NCBI RefSeq assembly: GCF_000439085.1
Contig: NZ_AUUA01000008.1
Span: 1-64,000 of the forward strand
Direction: 5' to 3'
Length of the DNA: 64,000 nt
Source of the DNA: Leminorella grimontii ATCC 33999 = DSM 5078
GTDB taxonomy: Bacteria; Pseudomonadota; Gammaproteobacteria; Enterobacterales; Enterobacteriaceae
Of the stretch, positions 55,018 to 63,893 are shown in pieces; position 1 is the stretch's first letter; each line of letters begins with the position of its first letter. A model generated the notes under the pieces. It had not been told where the DNA came from. It saw only the letters and a program-made list of their open reading frames with translations, and made no database searches. A program made the position numbers and the translations under genes.

Positions 55018-56279
55018 TGAAACAGGACAGGCTGCGTAAAAAGAGGTCCATCAGCGACTTTGCCCGCAACGAGCGGGGCGCCATTGCCATTATGTTTGTA
55101 CTTATGGGCGGTTTTTTGCTCGGCATGGCCGCATTGGGTTTTGAAGGATCGCGGTTTCTCATTGAACGCGCTCGCCTTTCCGACGCGATGGAGCAGGCTG
55201 CGCTGGCGCTGGCTGCGGAAGATAACGGAAACCAGACGCCGGAGGCCGTGGCCCGAAATCGCGTTCTTGCGACCCTCTATTTGGGGAGCTATATGCGTAA
55301 CGATAAATCGGTCTCCGCTCCTGCAATCAGCGTTTCAGACGTTATCAGCGTGCCGCATAGCAGCGACAGCGTTCAATACGTGGAGTATCGCCTCAACGCC
55401 GTTACCGAGCACGACGCCTGGTTTTCGTCATCCTATTTCCCGAGTTTTCAATCAACGGTCTACGTGGGAGATAACGGCGCAGCGCGCAAGTATCGCGCCA
55501 ATATCGACGTTGTTTTTGCGGTAGATTTTTCAAACTCAATGAATGGGGAGCTGTCCGGCGGGGGAAGTAAAGTTGAGGAACTCAAGCGCATCGTGCTGAA
55601 GCTAAGCCGCGAGCTTTATTCATACAATGTGACCAACCGCGTTGGCTTCGTGCCCTTCGACTGGGGCATTGGCAGCGGAGGGCGTTGCATCATGCCGATA
55701 TCGACCAATACAAGGCTTGATGAAATCCCTGGTGCCGTTGTCGATACGTTTGAAAACTACATTGACTACGCTGAAACTCTTAACGCAATTCCCGGCGAGC
55801 CTGCTAATAGCGTCAATGCGATTGCGGTAGAACACTGGGCTTGCCTGAAATCGACTAACGCTCACGAGGTACTTTTGACCGATAGATACGATGAAATATC
55901 GCAGATAAGCGATATGGTGGCGTATGGGAATACGTTCATTAGTCCGGGTATTTTACGTGCCGCGCAGCTGCTAAGCCATAGCCGAGCGGCCAAGCGCGTT
56001 ATTGTGATTGTGTCCGATGGCGAGGATCATCCCAATATTCAACCCACAATAAACCTTATTAATGGCGGGATGTGCGATAGAATTAAAGCGTCGATGGCAA
56101 CCCGCTATTCGGCCGGTAAAATCGCCTTTGTCGGCGTAGGATATAAGCCTTCGACCGACTGGACTGCCTGCGTAGGGAAGAATAACTTCTTTGTCTCCGA
56201 GTCAGTAGACGAATTGGAAAAAGACCTGCGGCGAGCGGTATTCGAGGAAGTTGGGCACAATACGCTTAAGGTATTTTAA
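54999..56279 (+). CDS. tadG: TadG-type protein with von Willebrand A domain
   Basis: The 426-residue protein has an N-terminal TadE-like hydrophobic helix (RNERGAIAIMFVLMGGFLLG, about 24-43) and a vWA domain from about 170 with the metal site DFSNSMNG and IVIVSDGEDHPN. TadG may act as a minor component or tip factor of the pilus. It closes the tad operon, followed by a hairpin at 56294. Confidence 0.9.
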   Translation: MHKQRVVKQDRLRKKRSISDFARNERGAIAIMFVLMGGFLLGMAALGFEGSRFLIERARLSDAMEQAALALAAEDNGNQTPEAVARNRVLATLYLGSYMRNDKSVSAPAISVSDVISVPHSSDSVQYVEYRLNAVTEHDAWFSSSYFPSFQSTVYVGDNGAARKYRANIDVVFAVDFSNSMNGELSGGGSKVEELKRIVLKLSRELYSYNVTNRVGFVPFDWGIGSGGRCIMPISTNTRLDEIPGAVVDTFENYIDYAETLNAIPGEPANSVNAIAVEHWACLKSTNAHEVLLTDRYDEISQISDMVAYGNTFISPGILRAAQLLSHSRAAKRVIVIVSDGEDHPNIQPTINLINGGMCDRIKASMATRYSAGKIAFVGVGYKPSTDWTACVGKNNFFVSESVDELEKDLRRAVFEEVGHNTLKVF

Positions 56280-56720
56280 ATTTTGTTAAGAAGACGGATA
56301 AACGCGACGAGCGTTTATCCGTTAACGCCATAGCCGACGGCCGCTACGATAATGAAAACCCTTACACGCTTTCTTAATTTATTATAGTTGATTAGCTATA
56401 TATTCCTTCCTCTCTTCAGTAAGAACAATTAAGGAAAATTGATTATATGGAATTATATTTAGCCGTTAATATTTCCATGGCGAGCGAATAAACTTATTTG
56501 CGTAATTTATATTTATGCTCATGTGATTATTTGGTTCGTATATTGGTTTTTTACGGAAATTATTTTTATTTTCCTATATGGGCTAGCGACTTTTCTCCTA
56601 TAAGAGACAGTCGGTTTTAATTGCTCACTCTTTTGGTTTTTGGGAGAGGAATTAAAGCGGGGCTAGGCCTTTGCTTACACGGAAAGTTAGTATTCATTTA
56701 TTTAATAGGTATTAATCGAT
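56280..56720. promoter_or_regulatory. Region between tad and the fimbrial operon
   Basis: 441 bases without a gene. A perfect 12-bp hairpin (ACGGATAAACGC / GCGTTTATCCGT, 56294-56322) just after tadG probably ends the tad transcript, though it lacks a T tract. The rest is AT-rich and must hold the fimbrial promoter; no convincing promoter could be fixed by eye. Confidence 0.5.
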
Positions 56721-57305
56721 ATGAAAATTAAACAGTTAGCATTCGTCGTTGCCGGTCTGGCTTTTTCTGGCGCCGCACTGTCTGCTCCGGTAACCAACTA
56801 TGACACGCGTTTCAACGTCACGGCTGAAGTTCCTGACGGCGTTCTTATCACCGATCCGGACGGAAACCCGGTTACCGAGCTGGATATTCGCCTGACTCCG
56901 GGCGGAAGCGGCCACGCATCGGCTACTAACACCATGTCGGCCGATACGCTGAAAGTTAAATCGCTGCGTCTGTGGAGCAACAACGTCTCCGATCTTAAAG
57001 TGAAGCTGACTCTGGACGATCAGTACGCGAGTACTGGTTCCCCGTTCCAGTTGAACAGCACCACCGGCGGTCAGTTGAACAAGATCCCGTTTACCGTAGC
57101 GACCATTGAAAGCGGCGCTGCCAAGCAAACGTTTGTGAACTCTGGCGACAGCAAAAACTACAACATGACGGCGGTTGGTTCCGGTGCGACGGGCCACACC
57201 GAGAAGGAAGTTGCGTTTGTGTTTGAGTCAACCAGTGCTTACAACACGTATGCTTCCGGCGGCTATAGCGGCGTTGTGTATGCCAACGTGGCCGTTGCAC
57301 CCTAA
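56721..57305 (+). CDS. CS1-type fimbrial major subunit
   Basis: The 194-residue protein has a signal peptide ending ALSA (residue 22) and the CS1/CFA pilin pattern: NYDTRFNVTAEVPD (donor strand), ITDPDGNPVTELDIRL and a C-terminal GGYSGVVYANVAVAP. These subunits are assembled by donor-strand exchange on an alternative (alpha) chaperone-usher. It is the first gene and is followed by a strong hairpin, consistent with high expression of the major pilin. Confidence 0.88.
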   Translation: MKIKQLAFVVAGLAFSGAALSAPVTNYDTRFNVTAEVPDGVLITDPDGNPVTELDIRLTPGGSGHASATNTMSADTLKVKSLRLWSNNVSDLKVKLTLDDQYASTGSPFQLNSTTGGQLNKIPFTVATIESGAAKQTFVNSGDSKNYNMTAVGSGATGHTEKEVAFVFESTSAYNTYASGGYSGVVYANVAVAP

Positions 57306-57329
57306 TAACGCTTAACTTTTATCAAGCGG

Positions 57330-57353
57330 TCGGGCCGGTTTCGATCGGCCCGA
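57330..57353 (+). terminator. Hairpin after the major pilin gene
   Basis: An 8-bp GC-rich stem (TCGGGCCG / CGGCCCGA) with an 8-base loop lies in the 58-base gap before the next pilin gene. Without a T tract it is likely a processing or attenuation site that favours the pilin message. Confidence 0.55.
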
Positions 57354-57363
57354 TAGTAGAGCG

Positions 57364-57873
57364 ATGAAAATGAATAAACGAATTTTATTGGCCCTGTTAG
57401 GCATCCACTTCTGCGCTTTTTCAGCCGGGAGGGGAACGAGTATTGACGTCACCGTTGATGCGGATATGCCGGCTAAGATCGTTATTTATTATAAGGGCGT
57501 TGACGTAACTTCCGGAGAAATTAATTTTCCTCTCTACGTTGATGCGGGCACAAGAAAATATATCAATACTTCGGATTATATTTATCTGGTTGGAAACGTA
57601 AGCCAGGCAAAAATTATTATGGAGAGCAGCCCGTTTGAATTGACTTCCAAAGATGCTCCGGACATTAAAATGCCGCTTAATGGCTATTTCACGATGAACG
57701 CTTCACAAACGAGAGCAGAAAACGAGCGCATCGTTCCGGTATTAGCGCAATTAAGTCAAGGAAGTAAAGACAACGGGTTAAAGGTGACTTTCGAATCAAA
57801 AGAGCGCGCCGATAATTATGGCGCCGGTGGCTATATAGGCCAGTTTACGATGATAGTCACGCCCATATTATAA
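57364..57873 (+). CDS. CS1-type minor pilin-like protein
   Basis: The 169-residue protein has a signal peptide (ending FSAG, about 21), a donor-strand-like start (SIDVTVDADMPAKIVIYY) and the C-terminal GGYIGQFTMIVTPIL. It resembles the third pilin at 62222 more than the major subunit: both have YLVGN/HFIGN-S and IKMPL/IMPLGAYW segments. It is probably a minor or anchoring subunit. Confidence 0.78.
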   Translation: MKMNKRILLALLGIHFCAFSAGRGTSIDVTVDADMPAKIVIYYKGVDVTSGEINFPLYVDAGTRKYINTSDYIYLVGNVSQAKIIMESSPFELTSKDAPDIKMPLNGYFTMNASQTRAENERIVPVLAQLSQGSKDNGLKVTFESKERADNYGAGGYIGQFTMIVTPIL

Positions 57874-57939
57874 GCGACGTCCGCAAAAGTTTGGTGTCGG
57901 CCCTGTTGCGGAGCGCAAAAACGACGGCATGGATAACAC

Positions 57940-60498
57940 ATGGACAGTAAAAATAATTTTAACCTCTATTTGGGCGTGATAGTTACGCTATTTCCCTTAA
58001 CGGTTTGGCCGACGGCGACGACGCTCCCCTCCATTTCGCTACCCCAAGGGTTTGATGAAGTGTTTAACTCAGAGGCGGTCGGCATTTTGGATGTGATCGT
58101 TGCCGATGTTAACGTTGGTACTTTCGCCGTAGCTTACACCATGTCCTCCGTCACGCTGGAGGATCCGGCAAACGTTGCCGGGCGCGTTTTGTCCGCGTCG
58201 ATCCCGGGCCTTATTGTCGATGAGGCCGCGCTAAGAGAGGCGCTGTCTAAACCGCTTGCGCGCGTGAATAAACTGGGATTTCCTCAGCCTTTGGTAACGG
58301 CCTACATTAATGAAAGCGAGGCGCGCCTTACGCTGGTTTTACCGGCCACCTATCTGTCGTCAAAGCTCGGCGACAAGGGCGGCAACCCGTTTATCGACTA
58401 TCAAAACCGTATGGGGTTCGTCCACAGCCAGAGTCTGAACTACTTTGACGATAGCTATGGTTCTAACTTCAACCTGATGTCCAACGATACTCTTAGTTTG
58501 ACCGGCAATAGCTACCTGAATGCAGACTGGAGCGTATCCCAAGGGGGAAGCACCATATTTGATGAGGCTGCCCTGTATCTTGAGGATCGGTTAGTTCGCT
58601 ACAAAGTCGGTAGACAAAATATTACCAATAACCTGACGGGCAGTACGCCGTCCATGTCCTATAGCTTCATGAACCCGGTCAACTTTGACGGCGTATCGCT
58701 GGGCTATCTGTCGGACTACTACCGCAGTCGTAACGCGGGCGCATCCTCTCCCGTAACGCTTTATATGCCGACGTCCGGTACCGTCGAAATATACCGCCAG
58801 GGCAAACTGATTGATATGCAGCAGCTTGGCGCGGGCGTACAGGAGCTCAAAACCGACCGCTGGCCTACCGGAGGGTATGACATCACGCTGGTGTCAAAGC
58901 TTAGCAACGGCAGCGAAGAGCGAAAAATTCAGCCGTTTTATAAGCGCTACGGCGATTTCCGTGCCGGCAACGTCGAGTATCTGGTTCAGCTCGGCCGCTA
59001 TGATGGGCAAATGAGCGACATTCTCGGGCAGTGCGGCCGAGACTGCCAAAAGAACAGCAAAAAGAACGAAGTCAAAAATAACGACTTCGGCAGCCTGGCG
59101 GTTTCTTATACCACTGAAAACGCAGTGTCTCTCGGTACGGGCGTTATCAGTGACAACAGTTTGACCTACGGCAACGCCAGCGTGGATATGCCGGTTAACT
59201 TTCTGCTGCTTGAGAGGCTCTATGCCGACGGCATTTACGGCGATGCCGGTTCTTATGGCTACAGCGTCGGGGGAACGAAAACCTTCGACAACACCAGCTT
59301 CAACGTGACTTACCGCAAGAGCGTTTTTAACGGCGACGAGGAAGACTACGGCAGGTTTGGCATTATTCCTACCTATGACAGCGAGTATTTGCAGCTGAGC
59401 ATGAGGACCTATCTGCCGTGGCGAATCGGCTTTGGCGTCGACTACAGCCGAGCCACTTCTTACAGCAGCGGCGGTCGTGATAATAAAGGCAAGCAGGACG
59501 CGTTCGACGTTCTGGTTAACCGCGATTTCCAACTGAGCAGAAACGTCAACCTGCGATTGGACGCTGGCTACCATACCGGGAAAGACGTCTATGACGGCGA
59601 CGACAGCAAGCGCGATCATCAAATTTATAGTCAGGTTACTCTGGGCCTGATAGACAGCCGCTATAACCACTACCAGTCACTCTATTTGAAGGCGCGAAAC
59701 TCCGATCGCGGCGACGATGACGGCACCTACAGCGCCGACTATGCCCTGACGCTTAACAACCCCGAATTCGATCGCGGCGGGCGCTATAACCTGTATCTCA
59801 CCGCGTCGGATGAGGTTGGCGTTAACGAAAGCGTCGGCGGCAGCCTGACGGTCAATAACCGGTTTGGCTATACCTCAGTCGGCACCAATAAATCCTTTAG
59901 CAACGACCGGTACCGTCAGAGCTTTGTCACGCAGCGCAGCGGTTTTGCCATCGGTGACGGCGCGGTAGCTTACGGCACCGTGATGGACCAGAGCGCGCTG
60001 GTGGTTGACGCCACGTCACTGCCTGAAAACGAACACTTTGAACTGCGCAACAGCAACAGCGGCAGCGTAATCGTACCGGGTGGAAAGGTGACGACGGTCA
60101 GCGTTCAGCCCTACACCAAGATCGATACCAGCGCCGAGCAGGTTTTTACCGGCAGCGAAAACAACCTCTATAACGTGACGGCTAAAAACGAATCAACCCA
60201 CGTGCTGCCCGGTCAGGCATATAAGGTGACGCTGAGCGCGTTGAAAAACCAAACGGTGACAGGAAGGATTTACTACAACGGCCGGCCGCTGGCTAACGCC
60301 CGAGTAGTGGGAAGTAACGGTATTTCTGATGAATCCGGCTTCTTTATCGGCGACTTCATGATGAAGGCTGAAGAGACGCTGGAAATGCTGAAGGTGCGCC
60401 TCGGCGACTCGCAGTATGAGTGCCGCGTTAACGAGGGGCAGGCTAAAAGCGTACGGGGAGTAATTCAACTTAACGGAGTCGAGTGTGAACAAATTTAA
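57940..60498 (+). CDS. Outer-membrane usher of an alpha/CS1-type fimbria
   Basis: The 852-residue protein matches CooC/TcfC-type ushers: an N-terminal periplasmic domain (about 25-150), a long beta barrel (about 180-690; YYRSRNAGASSPVTLYMPTSG and NFDGVSLGYLSDYY), and C-terminal Ig-like domains with cysteines (YECRVNEG, GVECEQI). The classical-usher plug signature is not evident, in line with the alternative family. It overlaps the chaperone gene by 14 bases. Confidence 0.88.
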   Translation: MDSKNNFNLYLGVIVTLFPLTVWPTATTLPSISLPQGFDEVFNSEAVGILDVIVADVNVGTFAVAYTMSSVTLEDPANVAGRVLSASIPGLIVDEAALREALSKPLARVNKLGFPQPLVTAYINESEARLTLVLPATYLSSKLGDKGGNPFIDYQNRMGFVHSQSLNYFDDSYGSNFNLMSNDTLSLTGNSYLNADWSVSQGGSTIFDEAALYLEDRLVRYKVGRQNITNNLTGSTPSMSYSFMNPVNFDGVSLGYLSDYYRSRNAGASSPVTLYMPTSGTVEIYRQGKLIDMQQLGAGVQELKTDRWPTGGYDITLVSKLSNGSEERKIQPFYKRYGDFRAGNVEYLVQLGRYDGQMSDILGQCGRDCQKNSKKNEVKNNDFGSLAVSYTTENAVSLGTGVISDNSLTYGNASVDMPVNFLLLERLYADGIYGDAGSYGYSVGGTKTFDNTSFNVTYRKSVFNGDEEDYGRFGIIPTYDSEYLQLSMRTYLPWRIGFGVDYSRATSYSSGGRDNKGKQDAFDVLVNRDFQLSRNVNLRLDAGYHTGKDVYDGDDSKRDHQIYSQVTLGLIDSRYNHYQSLYLKARNSDRGDDDGTYSADYALTLNNPEFDRGGRYNLYLTASDEVGVNESVGGSLTVNNRFGYTSVGTNKSFSNDRYRQSFVTQRSGFAIGDGAVAYGTVMDQSALVVDATSLPENEHFELRNSNSGSVIVPGGKVTTVSVQPYTKIDTSAEQVFTGSENNLYNVTAKNESTHVLPGQAYKVTLSALKNQTVTGRIYYNGRPLANARVVGSNGISDESGFFIGDFMMKAEETLEMLKVRLGDSQYECRVNEGQAKSVRGVIQLNGVECEQI

Positions 60499-61174
60499 CT
60501 TTCAGCCGGTGTGGCTGGCTGCCGTCTTTGCAACGTCCGCTTTCTCTGCGTCAGCAATAGAGGTCGTGCCGATTATCAAACAGATAAGAATGGATACGCC
60601 GCGGGAAAACTACATCACGATTAAGTCCTCTTTCCCCGCATCGGCGGACAAGGAGAAGTATGAGTTTGTCACGCTCGATCTGTTTCGCGTAACCAATCCG
60701 GGAGAGACGAAGGAGAAGGTTGAGCGGGAGCTGGAAAAGGCAGACCCGACGCTTATTTTCTCGCCGACCAAGGTGGTTGTTCCCTACGGCGAACAGAAAA
60801 AGATCCGCGTTATGACGCTAAAACCGGTGGAAAAAGAGCAGATTTACCGCCTGCGCGTGCGCCCAAGCTATCCGGAAGATGCCATTGAACCGGGCAAGGT
60901 GCGTTTTGCTATCGGTTATGACGTGCTGATCCGCTATTTGCCAAATGGCTCTCTAAGCCAGGAGTTTAAGGTCGACTGCAAAGGCGGAAGCTACAGATTC
61001 GAGGCGCTGGGCAACAGCCGAACCGAAGTGCGTAACGTGAAAGCCGACGGCGCCGCTTACGAAGATGTCAACGTCTATCCCGGTCAGGCGAGGAGCGTGA
61101 AGGCGAGCCGCGAGTTGGCGTTTGAGGTTGATGGGAAAACCTACCGCTACGTTAACTGTTCATTGCAGGGGTGA
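60485..61174 (+). CDS. Fimbrial periplasmic chaperone, alpha/CS1 type
   Basis: The 229-residue protein has a signal peptide (FSASA, about 24) and two Ig-like domains, with YEFVTLDLFRVTNPGE and LIFSPTKVVVPYGEQKKIRVM (about 89-111), the subunit-binding strand and the cleft residues. It starts with a GTG inside the end of the usher gene. In CS1-type operons the chaperone is normally the first gene; here it follows the usher. Confidence 0.88.
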   Translation: MNKFNFQPVWLAAVFATSAFSASAIEVVPIIKQIRMDTPRENYITIKSSFPASADKEKYEFVTLDLFRVTNPGETKEKVERELEKADPTLIFSPTKVVVPYGEQKKIRVMTLKPVEKEQIYRLRVRPSYPEDAIEPGKVRFAIGYDVLIRYLPNGSLSQEFKVDCKGGSYRFEALGNSRTEVRNVKADGAAYEDVNVYPGQARSVKASRELAFEVDGKTYRYVNCSLQG

Positions 61175-61177
61175 TGT

Positions 61178-62191
61178 ATGAGAAACGATGCGAAATACGG
61201 GCTACGCCTAATATCGATAGCGCTTTTGGCTAGTGCAGTCGGACCATGCGCCAATTTTGCATCGGCGGCAGAGGCCCAGGGGCGTGGCGATGTGATCGTC
61301 AACGTGGAGAGAAACGGCGCAGGCGGCTATCGCGCGACGGTAGTAAGGGAAGGCGGTTCCAGCCCGCTAGGGCCCTCTTACTATACGGCTGCGGTTTCTG
61401 CCGGAGAGACGCTGAGCGGACAGGTATCGGCGGCAGGCCAGGGCGTTTGCCTAGGGCGATTTATTTCCGGTAACGGCGAACTCAGCGGCGTGCGGATCCC
61501 GATTGCCATGTTTAGCCAACGCCCTTACCGCTATGAGAAAAACTATCTGTGCGGCAACCCGATAAGCTTTGCTGCGCCCAGCGGCGACAGCGCTATTGGA
61601 TTTGTTCTGGGCGGCAGCGCAGAGGGGGATGCGCCTGAAATCACGCTGGACGACAGGGCCGATCTCAGTCGTTATCAAGGACAGCGAGTATTGCTGGGAC
61701 GAGTACGGCTGAGCGACGCTGGCGGAGAGGTGCAGGCAAATAACGTATATCTGTCTTTCCCCCGATCGCTTAGGGGGGATACCGCGATATTGACCGCCTC
61801 GTTCATCAAGGCCGACGCGGCGACGTTTAACGAGGTCGCCACCGGGATGGACAGTAGAAAAACGGCGACGCTGGTCGTCGGTCGGACCCTCACCGCGCCG
61901 CCCGTCGTTATACCGTTCAAGCTCAGCTTCGAGTCAGCGAAGGGGGCGCCGAACGCCGATTTCCGCATGTATGGTCATGAAAATGTCGACAGATATATCC
62001 CCTATTCCGTCAGCGTTAACGGCCAGACGATAGGCTATCGCGACGAGCTGCGCTATTCGCTGGGCAGCTCGCCGGGCGCGACCCAAATGATTGATATCAC
62101 CTTCACGCTGCGAGGAAAAGATCTTGCAGGATTGAAGGGGGGAACGCATTTTTCCGACACGTTTACCGCCGTCGTTACGCCGGAACTGTAA
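61178..62191 (+). CDS. Fimbrial tip adhesin-like protein, CooD type
   Basis: The 337-residue protein has a signal peptide (to ASAA, about 31), an N-terminal adhesin-like domain with cysteines (GVCLGRF, NYLCGN), and a C-terminal pilin-like domain ending HFSDTFTAVVTPEL, the pilin-type final strand. This two-domain layout is that of CooD/CfaE tip proteins. It follows the chaperone by three bases. The receptor is unknown. Confidence 0.82.
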   Translation: MRNDAKYGLRLISIALLASAVGPCANFASAAEAQGRGDVIVNVERNGAGGYRATVVREGGSSPLGPSYYTAAVSAGETLSGQVSAAGQGVCLGRFISGNGELSGVRIPIAMFSQRPYRYEKNYLCGNPISFAAPSGDSAIGFVLGGSAEGDAPEITLDDRADLSRYQGQRVLLGRVRLSDAGGEVQANNVYLSFPRSLRGDTAILTASFIKADAATFNEVATGMDSRKTATLVVGRTLTAPPVVIPFKLSFESAKGAPNADFRMYGHENVDRYIPYSVSVNGQTIGYRDELRYSLGSSPGATQMIDITFTLRGKDLAGLKGGTHFSDTFTAVVTPEL

Positions 62192-62221
62192 ACGAAAGCC
62201 ACGCCAACCAAGGAAAACAGA

Positions 62222-62737
62222 ATGAAAATAGGAAAATATCTCATCGCGCTGGCGCTGCTCGTTTCCCAGCCGCTGTCGGCCGTTGTAACGGTAAGAACCT
62301 CTATCGAAGTGACCGCAGAGATAGCCACCAGCGTACGGGTTGTTTACGACCGCAACACTGACGTTACCGAAGGCGCCGTTCAGCTTAAGCTGGAGGATAA
62401 AGACGGCTATATGCAGGGCATGACCAAAGCGTTTCACTTCATCGGTAATGCCTCTAAGGTCAGCCTTGAGCTGATTGCGCCTGCGGGCGGCGGTTTAACC
62501 AAAACCGACGATCCGGCCGTCATCATGCCACTGGGCGCCTACTGGCGCTTTAGCCAAACCGGAGGGGACAGCAGCACGGGATTTAGCGCTGAAGCGTCGG
62601 TCTATCCGACGATCTCCGATATTCCCTCCGACACTTCCGGCGTTTATATTCGCTTTGTTTCGGCGCGAAAGACGGAAACCTATGGGTTAGGCACCTATAA
62701 AGGCACTTACGTGCTGAACGTAAAGCCTAAAAGCTAA
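62222..62737 (+). CDS. Third CS1-type pilin-like protein
   Basis: The 171-residue protein has a signal peptide (QPLSA, about 21), a donor-strand-like start (VTVRTSIEVTAEI), FHFIGNASKVSLEL and a C-terminal GTYKGTYVLNVKPKS. It is a paralogue of the 57364 protein. It has a good AAGGAAAA ribosome site, lies 30 bases after the tip gene and ends the operon. Confidence 0.78.
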   Translation: MKIGKYLIALALLVSQPLSAVVTVRTSIEVTAEIATSVRVVYDRNTDVTEGAVQLKLEDKDGYMQGMTKAFHFIGNASKVSLELIAPAGGGLTKTDDPAVIMPLGAYWRFSQTGGDSSTGFSAEASVYPTISDIPSDTSGVYIRFVSARKTETYGLGTYKGTYVLNVKPKS

Positions 62738-62960
62738 GCGGAGTGTCCGGCTTGTCTTTCTCTTTGAGCGTCGGCTTTGGCCGGCGCTCTGTGCATTTGG
62801 GGGCGCAAGTGTTCGAAAGGGTAGGCAGCGACGCGACGGCGAAGCCGATTACGTTAGCGCGAAAGAAAGAGAGCGTCATCATGATAACCTCCAATCGTAG
62901 CGAGCGGGCGCGAGGCCGCTGTCGGATAAGTATAGACGAGCTGAACCTGAAGCGGTAACG

Positions 62961-62984
62961 AGGCTGCGGAGCCGCGGGCCTTTT
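62961..62984 (+). terminator. Probable terminator of the fimbrial operon
   Basis: AGGC-t-GCGG-ag-CCGC-gg-GCCT forms an 8-bp stem with an internal loop, followed by TTTT. It lies 220 bases after the third pilin; the sequence between holds no credible gene. Confidence 0.45.
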
Positions 62985-63003
62985 CCGTTAGAGAGAATTT
63001 ATC

Positions 63004-63810
63004 CTAAACGAGAATCGGGCGTTTTTTGACGCGACGGTTGTAGGGTAACAGCCTATGTCGTGACGCCAGCCCGTAGCGCTCCAACAGCCGCGTGATGCCC
63101 CCCAGATTTCGTTTTGTATCGGTAATGCCGGGGATAAGCGGCGTACGGGGGATGATGGAAATACGGGTTTCATTAACCAGCCGGGACAAATTGGTCAAAA
63201 TAAGCGCATTGCGCTTGCCCGTGTAGTGGTGGTGGTCCGCGCCGTCGATAAGCGTGATGTCAAAATAAATTTCATCGACGTGAGGCGCGACAAAGTGAGC
63301 GAAGCGTCGATAGTCAAAGTGGCCGCAGGTTTTGATAGTGACCGAAATGTCGATCTGCTGCAGCCGCTTTGCCAGCCTCCCGACATAGCGCGGAAACAGC
63401 AGCGGTTCTCCGCCGCTAAAAGTGACGCCGCCGCCGGAAATATCATAGAAAGCCTTATCGTCTTCCAACAGTTCAATAAGTCGGTCATCGCAGTAGGCTT
63501 CGCCCACCTGACGCAGCGCGTTTGGTACGCAGCTAGCCGCACAGGCGCCGCAGCGGCGGCAGGCGTTAACGTTGACGCGAGGGACAATATTCATCGATAT
63601 TGCGCCCGATGGGCAGGCCGCCTCACACTTGCCGCAGAAAAGGCAGAGGGACTCGTCGAACGAAAGGCCGCTTTGAACGCTAAACGACTCCGGATTAAGG
63701 CACCAGGCGCAGCGTAAGGGGCAACCCTTAATATAAACGACGCTGCGGATCCCTTTGCCATCGCTGAGGCTGCCGCGCTTTATCGCGAAAATCAGCGGTT
63801 GGGTATTCAT
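63004..63810 (-). CDS. Glycyl-radical enzyme activating enzyme (radical SAM)
   Basis: The 268-residue protein has the radical SAM motif CPLRCAWC (about 30-37), a ferredoxin-like insert with two 4Fe-4S clusters (CLFCGKCEAACP at 56-67 and CRRCGACAASC at 83-93), TFSGGEPL for SAM binding, and IPRTPLIPGIT. This is the architecture of activases for glycyl radical enzymes other than pyruvate formate-lyase. AGGAGG lies before the ATG. Its partner is expected upstream, beyond the window edge. The family (YjjW-like or other) cannot be fixed. Confidence 0.88.
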   Translation of the reverse strand: MNTQPLIFAIKRGSLSDGKGIRSVVYIKGCPLRCAWCLNPESFSVQSGLSFDESLCLFCGKCEAACPSGAISMNIVPRVNVNACRRCGACAASCVPNALRQVGEAYCDDRLIELLEDDKAFYDISGGGVTFSGGEPLLFPRYVGRLAKRLQQIDISVTIKTCGHFDYRRFAHFVAPHVDEIYFDITLIDGADHHHYTGKRNALILTNLSRLVNETRISIIPRTPLIPGITDTKRNLGGITRLLERYGLASRHRLLPYNRRVKKRPILV

Positions 63811-63893
63811 TTCAAGCCTCCTTTTTATGGCCGCTTCGGCTTGGCCGCCGCGCCATATCGTTAGGCGTAATTTACTCCTACTGACGCGCTGTG

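Noticed and set aside
62743-62958. 71-residue ORF after the third pilin
   Set aside because: It starts with a non-ATG codon, lacks a ribosome site and family resemblance, and overlaps the end region of the operon.
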